DNA of 64,000 bases from Microthrixaceae bacterium (GTDB lineage Bacteria > Actinomycetota > Acidimicrobiia > Acidimicrobiales > Microtrichaceae). Below are positions 31,700 to 40,616 of this stretch, in pieces (within the stretch, counting starts at the first letter, position 1; every line of letters begins with the position of its first letter). The notes below the pieces were generated by a model. The model was not told the origin of the DNA. It saw only the letters and a program-made list of their open reading frames with translations, and made no database searches. Position numbers and translations under genes: made by a program. The stretch spans positions 113,684-177,683 of the forward strand of contig JAMLGK010000006.1 of the NCBI GenBank assembly GCA_023957995.1. Direction: 5' to 3'.

Positions 31700-32877
31700 C
31701 GGGGGTCCGGCGCATCCTGCACGTGTTGCCAGACCTGTCCCGCGGTGGGGGTCAGGTTGTCGTGCTCGAGCTGGTGGCACGCTGCGACCGCACGCGTTTC
31801 GATCCCTTTGTCTGCGCGCTGGGTGGACCGTCCGAACTCGCCGACGCGTTCGGGTCCGCGGGTGCGACTGTGGTCAGCCTGCACGGTGGCGGTGTGAGCC
31901 AGTTGGCGGCGCTGGTGCGCACGATCGGTCGTCTCGATATCGACCTCGTTCACGTTCACAGCGATTCTGATCGCAAGATCGGCCAGTTGGCGGCGCTGCT
32001 GAAGAGGGTTCCGGTGATCGGGCATCTGCACTCGCCCTGGGCCCATCTGGAGCCGATGTACGAACCCGGGGATCCATGGTTCGTCCGCTGGTCATCCCGC
32101 GCGAAAGCACGGTTGCGCAGTGAGGTGGAGCGGCGCGCTGTGGCGCACTACATCGCTGTTGGCGGCGAGGTGGCGCGTTTTCACAGCGGTCGCCTCACCG
32201 CACCGATCACTGTGGTGAACAACGGGATCGACACCGAGCGGTTCGTGCCCGGTCTGCCCGCGGATCAGCTTGCGGCACGGAGCAGCCTCGGCATTCCCGC
32301 CGACGTCCCTGTGGTTGCATTCGTCGGGCGCCTCGCTCCCGGCAAGGGTCAGGACACTCTGCTCGAGGTGATGCAGGGACTATCACAGGCGCACCTGCTG
32401 CTGATCGGTGACGGAGACCAGTTCGGGAGCCTGGCGGACCGGGCCGTACAACTGGGTGTTTCCGATCGTGTCCTGTTCGCAGGCAACCGTACCGATGTGG
32501 AGCGGCTGCTCATAACGGCTGATGCGTTCGCCATGGCCTCGGTGAGCGAGGGCCTTCCGCTGTCGGTTCTGGAGGCAATGGCCTGCGGCCTACCTGTGGT
32601 GGCCTACGACCTCCCGGGCCTGCAGGATGTGATCACCGACGGAGAGGATGGTCGCCTGGTCCCGTTCGGTGATCGATCCGCGCTCGAGGTCGCGTTGGGC
32701 GAACTTCTCGACAACGGCAGCGAACGGCGCGAGATGGCTGCAGCCGCCCGCAAGACGGCTACGTCCCGTTTCGACTCCAGGCTCATGGCAACGGAGGTCG
32801 AAGCGGTCTACGACCTCGTTCTGGGTGGCTCTGACCGCGATGTGCACAGGAGCGGTGATGTCTGCCGGTCTGCCTGA
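31696..32877 (+). CDS. Family 4 glycosyltransferase
   Basis: A 393-residue GT-B enzyme. ILHVLPDLSRGGGQVVVLEL near the N-terminus is the glycine-rich acceptor-side loop; VVNNGIDTERF, VAFVGRLAPGKGQDTLLEVM and SVSEGLPLSVLEAMACGLPVV (the E-x7-E donor-binding motif) mark the C-terminal GT4 domain. Cytoplasmic, acting on a lipid-linked intermediate by family. The start ATG 31696 overlaps the AsnB stop (ATGA); a longer in-frame start at 31618 would lie inside that gene. The last residues overlap the flippase gene by 20 bp. Confidence 0.88.
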   Translation: MTGVRRILHVLPDLSRGGGQVVVLELVARCDRTRFDPFVCALGGPSELADAFGSAGATVVSLHGGGVSQLAALVRTIGRLDIDLVHVHSDSDRKIGQLAALLKRVPVIGHLHSPWAHLEPMYEPGDPWFVRWSSRAKARLRSEVERRAVAHYIAVGGEVARFHSGRLTAPITVVNNGIDTERFVPGLPADQLAARSSLGIPADVPVVAFVGRLAPGKGQDTLLEVMQGLSQAHLLLIGDGDQFGSLADRAVQLGVSDRVLFAGNRTDVERLLITADAFAMASVSEGLPLSVLEAMACGLPVVAYDLPGLQDVITDGEDGRLVPFGDRSALEVALGELLDNGSERREMAAAARKTATSRFDSRLMATEVEAVYDLVLGGSDRDVHRSGDVCRSA

Positions 32878-34351
32878 ACCCGAGGTGAGCGACCTGCGAC
32901 CCGAGGGTTCCCTCGGTACCCGGGTCTCGCGCGGGCTCGGTTGGAGTCTCATGGGTCAGGCGCTGGCCCGGATCGGAGTGTTCACCTCCGGTGTGATCCT
33001 CGCCCGTCTGCTGATGCCGGCCGACATGGGCGAGGTCGCGGCGGCCCTGCTCGTGGTGAACATCATGATGGCGATCAACGAGCTGGGAGTGATCCCGGCC
33101 ATCGTCAGGTGGACGGGCGACCTGAAGGAGGCCACCGGTACGGCCGCCACGATCGCCATCGTCAACAGCCTCGCGATGTATGTGGTGGCGTACCTGATTG
33201 CGCCGTACGTCTCCCAGCTGACCAACACGCCGGGTTCGATGTGGGTCATCCGCATCATGTCACTGACCGTGCTGGTGGACGGTCTGATCGCCGTGCCACT
33301 GGCCATCCTGTACCGGGAACTCCGTGTGCTGCCCCAGGTCGTTGCAGAGGTTGCTGGTACCGCTGTCTACGTAGGGCTCTCGGTCGGCCTGGCGAGTGCG
33401 GGTGTCGGACCGAACTCGATCGCCTGGGGGCGCGTGTTCGGGGCGGTCGCCACCGGGTTGTTGCTGGCGGTGGCGGCCCGCTGGATGGTGCGGCCTCGCT
33501 TCAAGCTGTCGGTGGCCAAGGAGCTGCTCCGGTTCGGTTTGCCGCTAGCGGTGTCGGCGGCGGTGTTCGAGGGCGTGATGAGTGTCGACTACCTGATCGT
33601 CGGGCGCGAGTTGGCAGGTGCGGCGCTGGGGATCTACCTGCTGGCGTTCAACCTCTCCAGTTGGCCCGTCTCGGTCGTGAGCATGGCGATCGGCCGCGTC
33701 TCCTTCGCTGGCTACTCCGCGTTGTTGGGCGACAGGGAACGACTCGCGCGCGGGTTCGTCCAGTCGGTCGCGGTGGCTCTTTCAGCGACGATCCCGTTGG
33801 TACTTATCCTCGTGGTTCTGAGTCCGGACGTGGTCGATGTCGTGTACGGATCCGTGTGGGCTGAGGCCGCAGCACCACTTCGCTGGCTTCTCGTCGTGGG
33901 TGGACTCCGAGTGCTCCTCCAGTTGGGCGGTGAGATCATCGCGGTCACCGACCGCACAATGGTTGTGCTCCGACTGCGATTCATCTGGCTCCTGCTGTTG
34001 CCGCCGGTGCTGGACTACGGGGCGGAGCACATCGGACTCTCCGGTGTCGGAATGGCTCACGTTGCCATCGCAGTGGGTGTCATGACGCCGCTGTTCCTGT
34101 GGGAGATACGGAGAAGCGGCATTCCTCTGGTACCACTGGCGTTCACGCTCCGGCGTCCTGCGATCGCCGGCGCGGTGGCTTTCGTGGCAATGATGCTCGT
34201 GAGTCCGTTCGTCGATGCGGGTCTCGTGCGGATCTTCTCGCTCGGTTTCGTCGGGTCGATCGTGTACGCAGCGGTTCTGCTGCCATCCAACCCGGTGATC
34301 TCCCGCACCTGGGAGCAACTGCGCGGAGCGGGTGGGGGGGCACCGCTATGA
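32858..34351 (+). CDS. Polysaccharide flippase (Wzx/MOP superfamily)
   Basis: A 497-residue protein with about 14 hydrophobic helices, starting after a 30-residue polar head. GLGWSLMGQALARIGVFTSGVILARLLMPADMGEVA is the opening typical of PST/Wzx-type exporters (residues about 28-63), and RFGLPLAVSAAVFEGVMSVDYLIVGRELAG is the matching mid-protein repeat. It should carry undecaprenyl-linked repeat units across the membrane. ATG 32858 has AGGAG at 32848-32852. With the Wzy-like and Wzz-like genes in the operon this completes a Wzx/Wzy-type pathway. Confidence 0.88.
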   Translation: MSAGLPEPEVSDLRPEGSLGTRVSRGLGWSLMGQALARIGVFTSGVILARLLMPADMGEVAAALLVVNIMMAINELGVIPAIVRWTGDLKEATGTAATIAIVNSLAMYVVAYLIAPYVSQLTNTPGSMWVIRIMSLTVLVDGLIAVPLAILYRELRVLPQVVAEVAGTAVYVGLSVGLASAGVGPNSIAWGRVFGAVATGLLLAVAARWMVRPRFKLSVAKELLRFGLPLAVSAAVFEGVMSVDYLIVGRELAGAALGIYLLAFNLSSWPVSVVSMAIGRVSFAGYSALLGDRERLARGFVQSVAVALSATIPLVLILVVLSPDVVDVVYGSVWAEAAAPLRWLLVVGGLRVLLQLGGEIIAVTDRTMVVLRLRFIWLLLLPPVLDYGAEHIGLSGVGMAHVAIAVGVMTPLFLWEIRRSGIPLVPLAFTLRRPAIAGAVAFVAMMLVSPFVDAGLVRIFSLGFVGSIVYAAVLLPSNPVISRTWEQLRGAGGGAPL

Positions 34352-35205
34352 GCGCGGCTCGGGTGTATGGACTGGCCGCAGAGGCTGCGCACATGATCGA
34401 ACCGGCGCTGCTGAAGGCCTGGCGCTGGGTCGTGCGATCCATCGCACGCGACGATTCCTCGGGTAGCTCACGTCGTAGTTGCGTGGTCGTCGCGCCACAT
34501 CCTGATGATGAGACGATCGGCTGCGGCGCCACGATCGCGTCCAAGCGAGCGTCCGGAACGCCGGTCACGGTTGTGGTGGTCGCCGACGGTCGTCACGCTC
34601 AGTCCAACTCGACGCTGATCGACGCGGCACAGCTCGCGGAGATCAGGGCTCAAGAGGTGGTGGAAGCATGTGGCGCCCTGGGCGTCGGGCCGGACCAGGT
34701 GCTCCAACTGCACTTCGAGGACACGCACGTCGAGGAGCGGGAGGATGCGCTGGTCGCTCAATTGGTCGAGATCCTCAGGTCGACCGAGCCCGAGGAGGTC
34801 CTCGTGATCTCGCGTCACGATCACCACCCCGATCACCGATCGGTGAATCGTGCCACCTATCGGGCTCTGGCGGTCTGGGGACAGTCCGTTCAGGTCTCGG
34901 AGTTCCCCGTGTGGTCATGGATCGATGGCCCGTGGTTGGACCAGAGAAGCCGGTCTGCGCTGGGGCGAGCGATCCACCTGTTGGGGGCTCCGTTTCGGAC
35001 CGTCGAGGGTGGTCGCCCAACCATTGTTTCGACCGAAGGCTTCCTGGAGGCCAAACGAATGGGGCTGGCCGCGCACGCTTCGCAGACCACTCCGTACACT
35101 GGGGAGCCCGAATGGGCGGTGATGGAAGGCCCCATGCTCGACCCGTTTCTGGGTAGTTCGGAGATCTTCCTGCCGCCCCCGCGCGACCGAAGGCAGTACC
35201 GGTGA
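34348..35205 (+). CDS. PIG-L family deacetylase
   Basis: A 285-residue zinc hydrolase. VVVAPHPDDETIGCGATIA (about 46-64) holds the zinc-binding His-Pro-Asp-Asp-Glu, and SRHDHHPDHRSVNRA supplies the third ligand His. Relatives remove acetyl groups from N-acetylglucosamine-type sugars (PIG-L, MshB, BshB). In this operon deacetylation of a sugar in the exported glycan or its lipid-linked precursor is inferred; mycothiol synthesis (MshB) is a less likely alternative because of context. ATG 34348 overlaps the flippase stop (ATGA). Confidence 0.88.
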   Translation: MSAARVYGLAAEAAHMIEPALLKAWRWVVRSIARDDSSGSSRRSCVVVAPHPDDETIGCGATIASKRASGTPVTVVVVADGRHAQSNSTLIDAAQLAEIRAQEVVEACGALGVGPDQVLQLHFEDTHVEEREDALVAQLVEILRSTEPEEVLVISRHDHHPDHRSVNRATYRALAVWGQSVQVSEFPVWSWIDGPWLDQRSRSALGRAIHLLGAPFRTVEGGRPTIVSTEGFLEAKRMGLAAHASQTTPYTGEPEWAVMEGPMLDPFLGSSEIFLPPPRDRRQYR

Positions 35206-37622
35206 TATCCAACCTCGTGAACCGGCACGATCTGGTTCGGCTCTACAACAAGTACAACAGCGGCCAGGCCAGTTCGGTTCTAGAGAAGCTCAGGGGTAGC
35301 TCCAAGGATCGGGTCGTCCGGCAATGGTCCGATGTCGACAGGGAACCCAGACAGTGGTGGTCGATTCCGGCTGTCGGTCGCAGATGGAACCAGCTGATCA
35401 CCGGTGACGAGAGCATGGACTTTCCGTCCTGGGTCGCGACGGAGCACCTTCGTGGCCGTAGTGGTCTCCGAGCCCTGTCTCTCGGATGTGGCACCGGGGA
35501 CAGGGAGCTTCGTTGGGCTGAACTCGGCGTGTTCGAGCGCCTCGATGCTTTCGACATCACGCCCGAAGTGATAGCGGTGGCAACCGCGAAGGCCCGGAGC
35601 GCGGGCCTGGATCACCTCGTCAACTTCGAGGTCAGGGACTTCACCGAGCTCGACGCCGCCCGTCCGTACGACGTGATCATCGCGGAGCACTCACTGCACC
35701 ACCTCGCTCCGATGCCGGACGTGGTGAGTCAGATCGAACAGCTTCTGGCACCGTCGGGCCTGTTGATCGTGGACGAGTTCGTCGGACCCAAGAGGTTCCA
35801 GTGGTCCGACGTCCAGGTAGCAGAGGCGAACTCCCTGCTCCGCACGATCCCCGAGCGCTACCGGCGCCTTCCGTCGGGAGAGATCAAGACCAGCGTCGTC
35901 CGCCCGAGCATCCTGTGGATGCTGCTCACGGACCCTTCGGAGGCCATCGATTCCGAGCGAATCCTTCCGAGCCTGCACAGTCACTTCGACGTGCTCGACG
36001 AGCGACCCTATGGAGGTGCGCTTCTGCACATCGCTCTGAGCGACATCTCACAGAACTTCGCCGACGACCCAGACTCGGTGGCAGTACTGCAGGAGGCATT
36101 CGAGATCGAGGACGCGCTGATGGAGCAAGGTCGCGTGGACAGCGATTTCGTCGCTCTGGTTTGTCGCAAGCGAACGGCGCCAGGTCCGCTGGTCGACGAT
36201 GACTTCTCTGATCCGTTGCCCCCCGGACAGGTGGTGGGTTCTCGATCACGAGATGGAGCACGACGTGGCGGCACGGATCGATTCGCGACGATGTCGGTCG
36301 ACAACGACCAACTGCGGATCGGTTGGATGGAGCATCCGAGCAGGGGTAGCTCGGTGCTCTCATACGGACCCTTTGCCGGTGATCGGCCCATGACACTGGC
36401 AGTGCGGTTCCTCAACGGACTCACCACGTCCCAATCCGATTGGCGTGTGGAGGGCCGGAGGGCGATGTTGCGTCGATGGTCAGCAACACTTCCGCGCGGT
36501 CCACTCAGGCGCCCCGAGCTACGGGACAATCTCGTGATCGGGTGGTACGCCCGGGAGAATCCAGCTCCGGAAGAGCATCCGGTGGCGGCAGTGATCCACA
36601 GGGCGGGTGATCACCAGGCCGGTGAACTCTGGTTCCAGGCAGGTGCCTCGAGAGTCAGGCTCTGTGACAATCTGCAGAACATTCCATCGACCTGTGCGGT
36701 GACCGTGAGAGAAGGATTGGCCGAGCTGCACGGGTGGTCCTATCCGGGTGCAGCGTGCTATCGATCACCTGGCGACACCGAGGCTCTCGCGTCCATCTCG
36801 ATCGGACCGGCACCGGAGACGCTCCATGCGGTGATCCATCAGCCGGTTCTCGGCGAGGTCTTCTACCGGGTGGACACCCGGGTTGATCGGGTACAGGTGA
36901 TTCCTGCGGAGGATCAACTACCAGCCACACTGTCGCAGGTCTTTGACCAACGCTGGTGGAACCCCGAACCGGACGACGTACTGCTCCGGGACGATTTCGA
37001 AGGGTCCGAAGGGGATCTGGCCCAGCTGTCAGATGCACACGGTCTGCCGTGGGAAAGACTGATGGGAGCGGGCGTGATCGAGCGCAGCGGTGCGGGTTCG
37101 GCTCGAGTGCGTGGCAGCATCGAATCGCCCAATCCCGGCCGAACCATCTACGGCGTCCCCTTGGGTGACCCGGGTGGTGCTGCACTGTCGGTCGTCGTCA
37201 CGCCACCCGGCACCGAGGTGGGTCAGGGTCACCGTGGTCGTGGAGGTGTTGCGTTCTGGCAGGACGAGGACAACCACTTCATTGTCAATACGTGGATTGA
37301 CGATGCGATGGTCGGCGTGTCGCTCTCGGCGTTCCTGAGGGTCGGTGGGCGAGAGGACATGTTCGAATGGGATGCGGTCTGGACCAATGTCGGACCCAGG
37401 ATCAAACACGGGACTCCCTTCGAACTCATCGTCGCCTGCGATGGGGGGCGATTCCTCTGCCGACTCGACGGCGAGCCCGTCCTGTACCGGGCCTTCACCG
37501 ACTACCGATCGGATTCCGCACCCTTGCGTATCGGTCACGTCGGGTTGGTCGCCAACTGGGAGTGGGGCGACGACACCGGCACCTTCTTCGACCACTTCGT
37601 CGCTCGCCGAATCAAGTCATGA
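35202..37622 (+). CDS. SAM methyltransferase fused to two lectin-like beta modules
   Basis: An 806-residue protein. Residues about 60-330 are a class I SAM methyltransferase: ALSLGCGTGDRELRWAE (91-107), DVIIAEHSLHHLAPMPDV and LLIVDEF. The rest has two beta-rich modules, about 335-600 (VDDDFSDPLPPGQVVG..) and about 635-806 (LLRDDFEGSEGDLAQLSDAHG..GGVAFWQDEDNHFIVNTWID..FDHFVARRI). The DDF start, the Asp-Asn-His/Tyr strand and the FDDF/FDHF end resemble the concanavalin-like modules in the secreted giant protein of the same operon. No signal peptide is seen, so the modules face the cytoplasm; they may hold the glycan or lipid-linked intermediate while it is methylated. GTG 35202 overlaps the previous stop (GTGA). 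Last gene of the coupled run. Confidence 0.78.
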   Translation: MISNLVNRHDLVRLYNKYNSGQASSVLEKLRGSSKDRVVRQWSDVDREPRQWWSIPAVGRRWNQLITGDESMDFPSWVATEHLRGRSGLRALSLGCGTGDRELRWAELGVFERLDAFDITPEVIAVATAKARSAGLDHLVNFEVRDFTELDAARPYDVIIAEHSLHHLAPMPDVVSQIEQLLAPSGLLIVDEFVGPKRFQWSDVQVAEANSLLRTIPERYRRLPSGEIKTSVVRPSILWMLLTDPSEAIDSERILPSLHSHFDVLDERPYGGALLHIALSDISQNFADDPDSVAVLQEAFEIEDALMEQGRVDSDFVALVCRKRTAPGPLVDDDFSDPLPPGQVVGSRSRDGARRGGTDRFATMSVDNDQLRIGWMEHPSRGSSVLSYGPFAGDRPMTLAVRFLNGLTTSQSDWRVEGRRAMLRRWSATLPRGPLRRPELRDNLVIGWYARENPAPEEHPVAAVIHRAGDHQAGELWFQAGASRVRLCDNLQNIPSTCAVTVREGLAELHGWSYPGAACYRSPGDTEALASISIGPAPETLHAVIHQPVLGEVFYRVDTRVDRVQVIPAEDQLPATLSQVFDQRWWNPEPDDVLLRDDFEGSEGDLAQLSDAHGLPWERLMGAGVIERSGAGSARVRGSIESPNPGRTIYGVPLGDPGGAALSVVVTPPGTEVGQGHRGRGGVAFWQDEDNHFIVNTWIDDAMVGVSLSAFLRVGGREDMFEWDAVWTNVGPRIKHGTPFELIVACDGGRFLCRLDGEPVLYRAFTDYRSDSAPLRIGHVGLVANWEWGDDTGTFFDHFVARRIKS

Positions 37623-37672
37623 TCGGTCCGGTCACCAGGTGCCCGTCGCAGGCCGACGCGTGTGCAGCGCGT

Positions 37673-38455
37673 TCAGCGGGGAGTCGCGTGGAGGTGCGCC
37701 ACCTCCCAATCGGTGTCCGGGTAGGCGCTCGGCAGCGCGTTGGTTTGGTATCCGTACCGATCGAGCAGCTCGATCACTGCCGCACTCTTCTGACTCAGCT
37801 CCGGTTCGTTGGGTGCGTCGAGTTCGATGATGAGGCTCGTCCGTCCCAGCTCGAACACCGATGCCATCCCTTCGAGGACCGGAAGCTCGAAGCCCTCGAC
37901 ATCGATCTTGACGACGTCGGGAAGGGGAATCGTGCCGTCTTCGATGAGCGAAGCGACGTCAACGACGGGGACATCCACGACCGTCACCACCTCGCTCGGG
38001 TCCACCTCCTCGGACAGAGACGCTCCACCGGAATGGGTGGTGATGCTCAGCCTGGCGGTGCCGTTGGTAGCGCCGATCGCGATCGCGTGCACCTCGAGTT
38101 GGTCGAACCCGTTCAGCCGAGCATTCGCGGTTGCTCTGTCGGCCAGATCGGTGACGGCTTCGAAAGCTATGACCCGACCGCTCGGTCCGACGAGACGCGC
38201 CGCGAGCATGGAGAAGAAGCCGACATTCGCACCGATGTCGACAAAGGTGTCGCCCGGCACGAGCAAGCTCGCGAGGAGTGCCTGAACGGGTTCCTCGTTC
38301 GTTCCGCTGGTGTAGTCCGCCGAGGCCGGCCCCGCTTGCATCCTCAGACCAGCTGCGGGGCCCGCGAGAACGGTCTGTATCCGACCGCGCCAACGGATGC
38401 GGTCGGCCGTTCGGCGAGCAGCTCGTCGCGCCCGCGCAATCTGGCTATCGGCCAT
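37673..38455 (-). CDS. FkbM family methyltransferase
   Basis: A 260-residue SAM-dependent O-methyltransferase. LVPGDTFVDIGANVGFFSMLAARLV (about 65-89) is the SAM site with the FkbM-type VDIGANxG; VVKIDVEGFELPVLEGM (about 190-206) is the family's second signature. It is the only minus-strand gene inside the glycan locus, convergent with the fused methyltransferase and divergent from the C-methyltransferase at 38521. Methylation of a sugar hydroxyl in the glycan is likely but inferred from context. Confidence 0.9.
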   Translation of the reverse strand: MADSQIARARRAARRTADRIRWRGRIQTVLAGPAAGLRMQAGPASADYTSGTNEEPVQALLASLLVPGDTFVDIGANVGFFSMLAARLVGPSGRVIAFEAVTDLADRATANARLNGFDQLEVHAIAIGATNGTARLSITTHSGGASLSEEVDPSEVVTVVDVPVVDVASLIEDGTIPLPDVVKIDVEGFELPVLEGMASVFELGRTSLIIELDAPNEPELSQKSAAVIELLDRYGYQTNALPSAYPDTDWEVAHLHATPR

Positions 38456-38520
38456 CTCGGGGCACCCCTATACCCATTGCTGCATCGTGTGCCCCTCGGA
38501 ATCAATGTTGGAGGAAGACC

Positions 38521-39681
38521 ATGACGTTAGATCTTCTATGTGTTTCTTGCGGTGCAGGGAGTTTCGTCGATGTTCTCAGCTTCGAGGATGCACCGGTGTT
38601 CTGCAACGTGCTCTACGACACTGAGAAGCAAGGACGTGATGCCGCCACCGGGTCGATCTCTCTCGTGCAGTGTGTTCGGTGCGGTCTACTGATGAACTCC
38701 TCGTTCGATCCGGAGCTTGCCGCGTACGCACCGGGGTACGAGAACTCGTTGCATCATTCGTCGGTGTTCCAACAGTGGGCCACGACGTGCGCGGAGAGAC
38801 TGGTGAGGTCTCACGATCTCCGGGGCGGTAGCGCCCTCGAGATCGGTTGTGGAAGAGGTGGATTCCTGTCACTGCTACGCGATGCGGGGATGTCGAGGCT
38901 GGTCGGATACGACCCGTCTCTTCCCGCTGATGCCGAGGCCCCGGGTTCAGGCTCCGGTATCGATATCCATCGTGGATTCTTCGAACCGGACGGCGACTCT
39001 GTCTTTGACCTCGCGCTCAGCCGACATGTGCTCGAACATGTCACCGACCCTGCAGCGATAGTGAACTCGCTCGCCGCCGCAGCCCCGTCGGGGGTGCTCT
39101 ACCTCGAGGTGCCCGATGCCTCCACCATGCTCAGGGATGCGGGGATCTATGACCTGATCTACGAGCACTGCTCGTACTTCAGCGCGCCGGCACTCCGAGC
39201 ACTGGTCGAACGCTGTGGGCTGGCCGTTGTCGATTCGCGCACCGAGTTCGGCGACCAGTACCTGTCGGTGGACGTCCGCAGGGCACCCGCCGCCGAGGTG
39301 CGCTCAGAAGACCCGGTTGACCCGGTTCTCGCAGCCGCTGAGGGTTTCGCGAAGCAAGCCACGCAAGAGCGTTCGCGGTGGGCCGAGCGTCTGGCCGACC
39401 TGGAGAACTCAGGCAAGGACGTGGTGGTCTGGGGTGCCGGTTCCAAGGGAGTCACATTCGTCAATCTGATCAACGGTGGTGACAAGGTGTCCCGGCTGGT
39501 GGATCTGAACCCCCTCAAGCGCGATCGCTTCGTGCCCGTCACCGCCCAACGGGTGGTGAGTCCGGATGACCTCCGCTCGGACCCACCACAGGTGATCATC
39601 GTCATGAACCGCATGTATCGCGACGAGGTGAGCACCATGGTCGGTTCACTCGGAATCTCAGCCGAGGTCGTGGTCGCATGA
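38521..39681 (+). CDS. Class I SAM methyltransferase, C-methyltransferase-like paralogue
   Basis: A 386-residue enzyme, third member of the group in this locus. Cys pairs in LLCVSCG and VQCVRCG form the N-terminal zinc site; ALEIGCGRGGFLSLLRDAG is the SAM loop; LIYEHCSYFSAPAL holds the active-site-like Tyr/His; VVWGAGSKGVTFVNLI opens the C-terminal domain. Its nearest relative here is the product of 19277-20467. ATG 38521 follows GAGGA (38511-38515); an upstream in-frame extension would run through the FkbM promoter. It overlaps the GT2 gene by 4 bp (ATGA). Confidence 0.82.
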   Translation: MTLDLLCVSCGAGSFVDVLSFEDAPVFCNVLYDTEKQGRDAATGSISLVQCVRCGLLMNSSFDPELAAYAPGYENSLHHSSVFQQWATTCAERLVRSHDLRGGSALEIGCGRGGFLSLLRDAGMSRLVGYDPSLPADAEAPGSGSGIDIHRGFFEPDGDSVFDLALSRHVLEHVTDPAAIVNSLAAAAPSGVLYLEVPDASTMLRDAGIYDLIYEHCSYFSAPALRALVERCGLAVVDSRTEFGDQYLSVDVRRAPAAEVRSEDPVDPVLAAAEGFAKQATQERSRWAERLADLENSGKDVVVWGAGSKGVTFVNLINGGDKVSRLVDLNPLKRDRFVPVTAQRVVSPDDLRSDPPQVIIVMNRMYRDEVSTMVGSLGISAEVVVA

Positions 39682-40583
39682 GAACGACTCCGCGGGTCGC
39701 CGTTGGTCTACCGGTTTTCAATGGTGAGAACTATCTGGAAGCCGCCATCGATTCCGTGCTGGCGCAGACCTTCGAGGACCTGGAGTTGGTGGTGGCCGAC
39801 AACGGTTCGACGGACAGGACCGAGGAGATCGTTCGATCCGCGATGTCGTCGGACCCACGCGTGCGCTACGAGAGATCCCCGGTCAACCGCGGCGCCACTT
39901 GGAACTACAACCGTCTCGTCGGTCTGACCGACGCCGAGTACTTCAAGTGGTCCGCTCACGACGACCTGATGGATCCCGGATTCCTCGGACGGTGCGTCGA
40001 TGAACTCGACGCCGCACCGGACGCGGTGCTCGCGTATCCCAAGAGCATTCTGATCGACTCGGACGGCGAGGTTCTCGATGACAGCATCGTCGATGGCCTC
40101 GATCTCCGTGACATCGATGCGACGTCGCGGTTCAGGCGATACCTGGTCCACCCCGGGGAGCAGCATGCCGTGTTCGGAGTCATTCGCAGGGCCGCGTTGC
40201 TCCGCACAGGTCTCATCGCCAACTGCTGGGGTGGCGACCAGGTGCTCCTGGCGGAACTGGTCCTGAAGGGCACTTTCAACGAGTTGCCGGAGCGGATGTT
40301 TCTCCGGCGGTACCACCCTGAGTCGTCGATGGTCGCGAATCGGACCCCCGCGGAGGTGGCTCGCTGGTATGACCCGACGCGTCGAGGTCGTCGTGCGCTA
40401 CCTCGCACCAGACTCACCTTCGAGTTGCTGAGGGCCGTGGCGCGATCCTCGCTACCACTGCGGACGCGAGCAGCGCTGACCGCCGCCGTGGCGCGGTACT
40501 GGGTTCCGTACTACGGCAGGGTCATCGGCGGGGAACTGAAGGCGAGCCTGTTCGACATCGTCGGTCGCCCGGCTTCGAGCTGA
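39678..40583 (+). CDS. Family 2 glycosyltransferase
   Basis: A 301-residue GT-A enzyme: VAVGLPVFNGENYLEAAIDSVL (7-28), VVADNGSTDRTEEI, and FKWSAHDDLMDP, the D-D metal-binding equivalent, near residue 95. WGGDQVLLAELVLKGTF resembles the catalytic base region. No membrane helix is evident. It shares an operon with the C-methyltransferase, so it may transfer the branched sugar. An inverted repeat after its stop probably ends the transcript. Confidence 0.87.
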   Translation: MRTTPRVAVGLPVFNGENYLEAAIDSVLAQTFEDLELVVADNGSTDRTEEIVRSAMSSDPRVRYERSPVNRGATWNYNRLVGLTDAEYFKWSAHDDLMDPGFLGRCVDELDAAPDAVLAYPKSILIDSDGEVLDDSIVDGLDLRDIDATSRFRRYLVHPGEQHAVFGVIRRAALLRTGLIANCWGGDQVLLAELVLKGTFNELPERMFLRRYHPESSMVANRTPAEVARWYDPTRRGRRALPRTRLTFELLRAVARSSLPLRTRAALTAAVARYWVPYYGRVIGGELKASLFDIVGRPASS

Positions 40584-40596
40584 TCTGAACCCAGAG

Positions 40597-40616
40597 CGGT
40601 CTGCGAATTCAGACCG
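40597..40616. terminator. Hairpin between convergent genes
   Basis: CGGTCTG (40597-40603) and CAGACCG (40610-40616) pair perfectly around a 6-base loop, between the GT2 stop and the stop of the minus-strand surface protein gene. There is no clear U tract on either side, so it is a possible bidirectional terminator. Confidence 0.5.
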
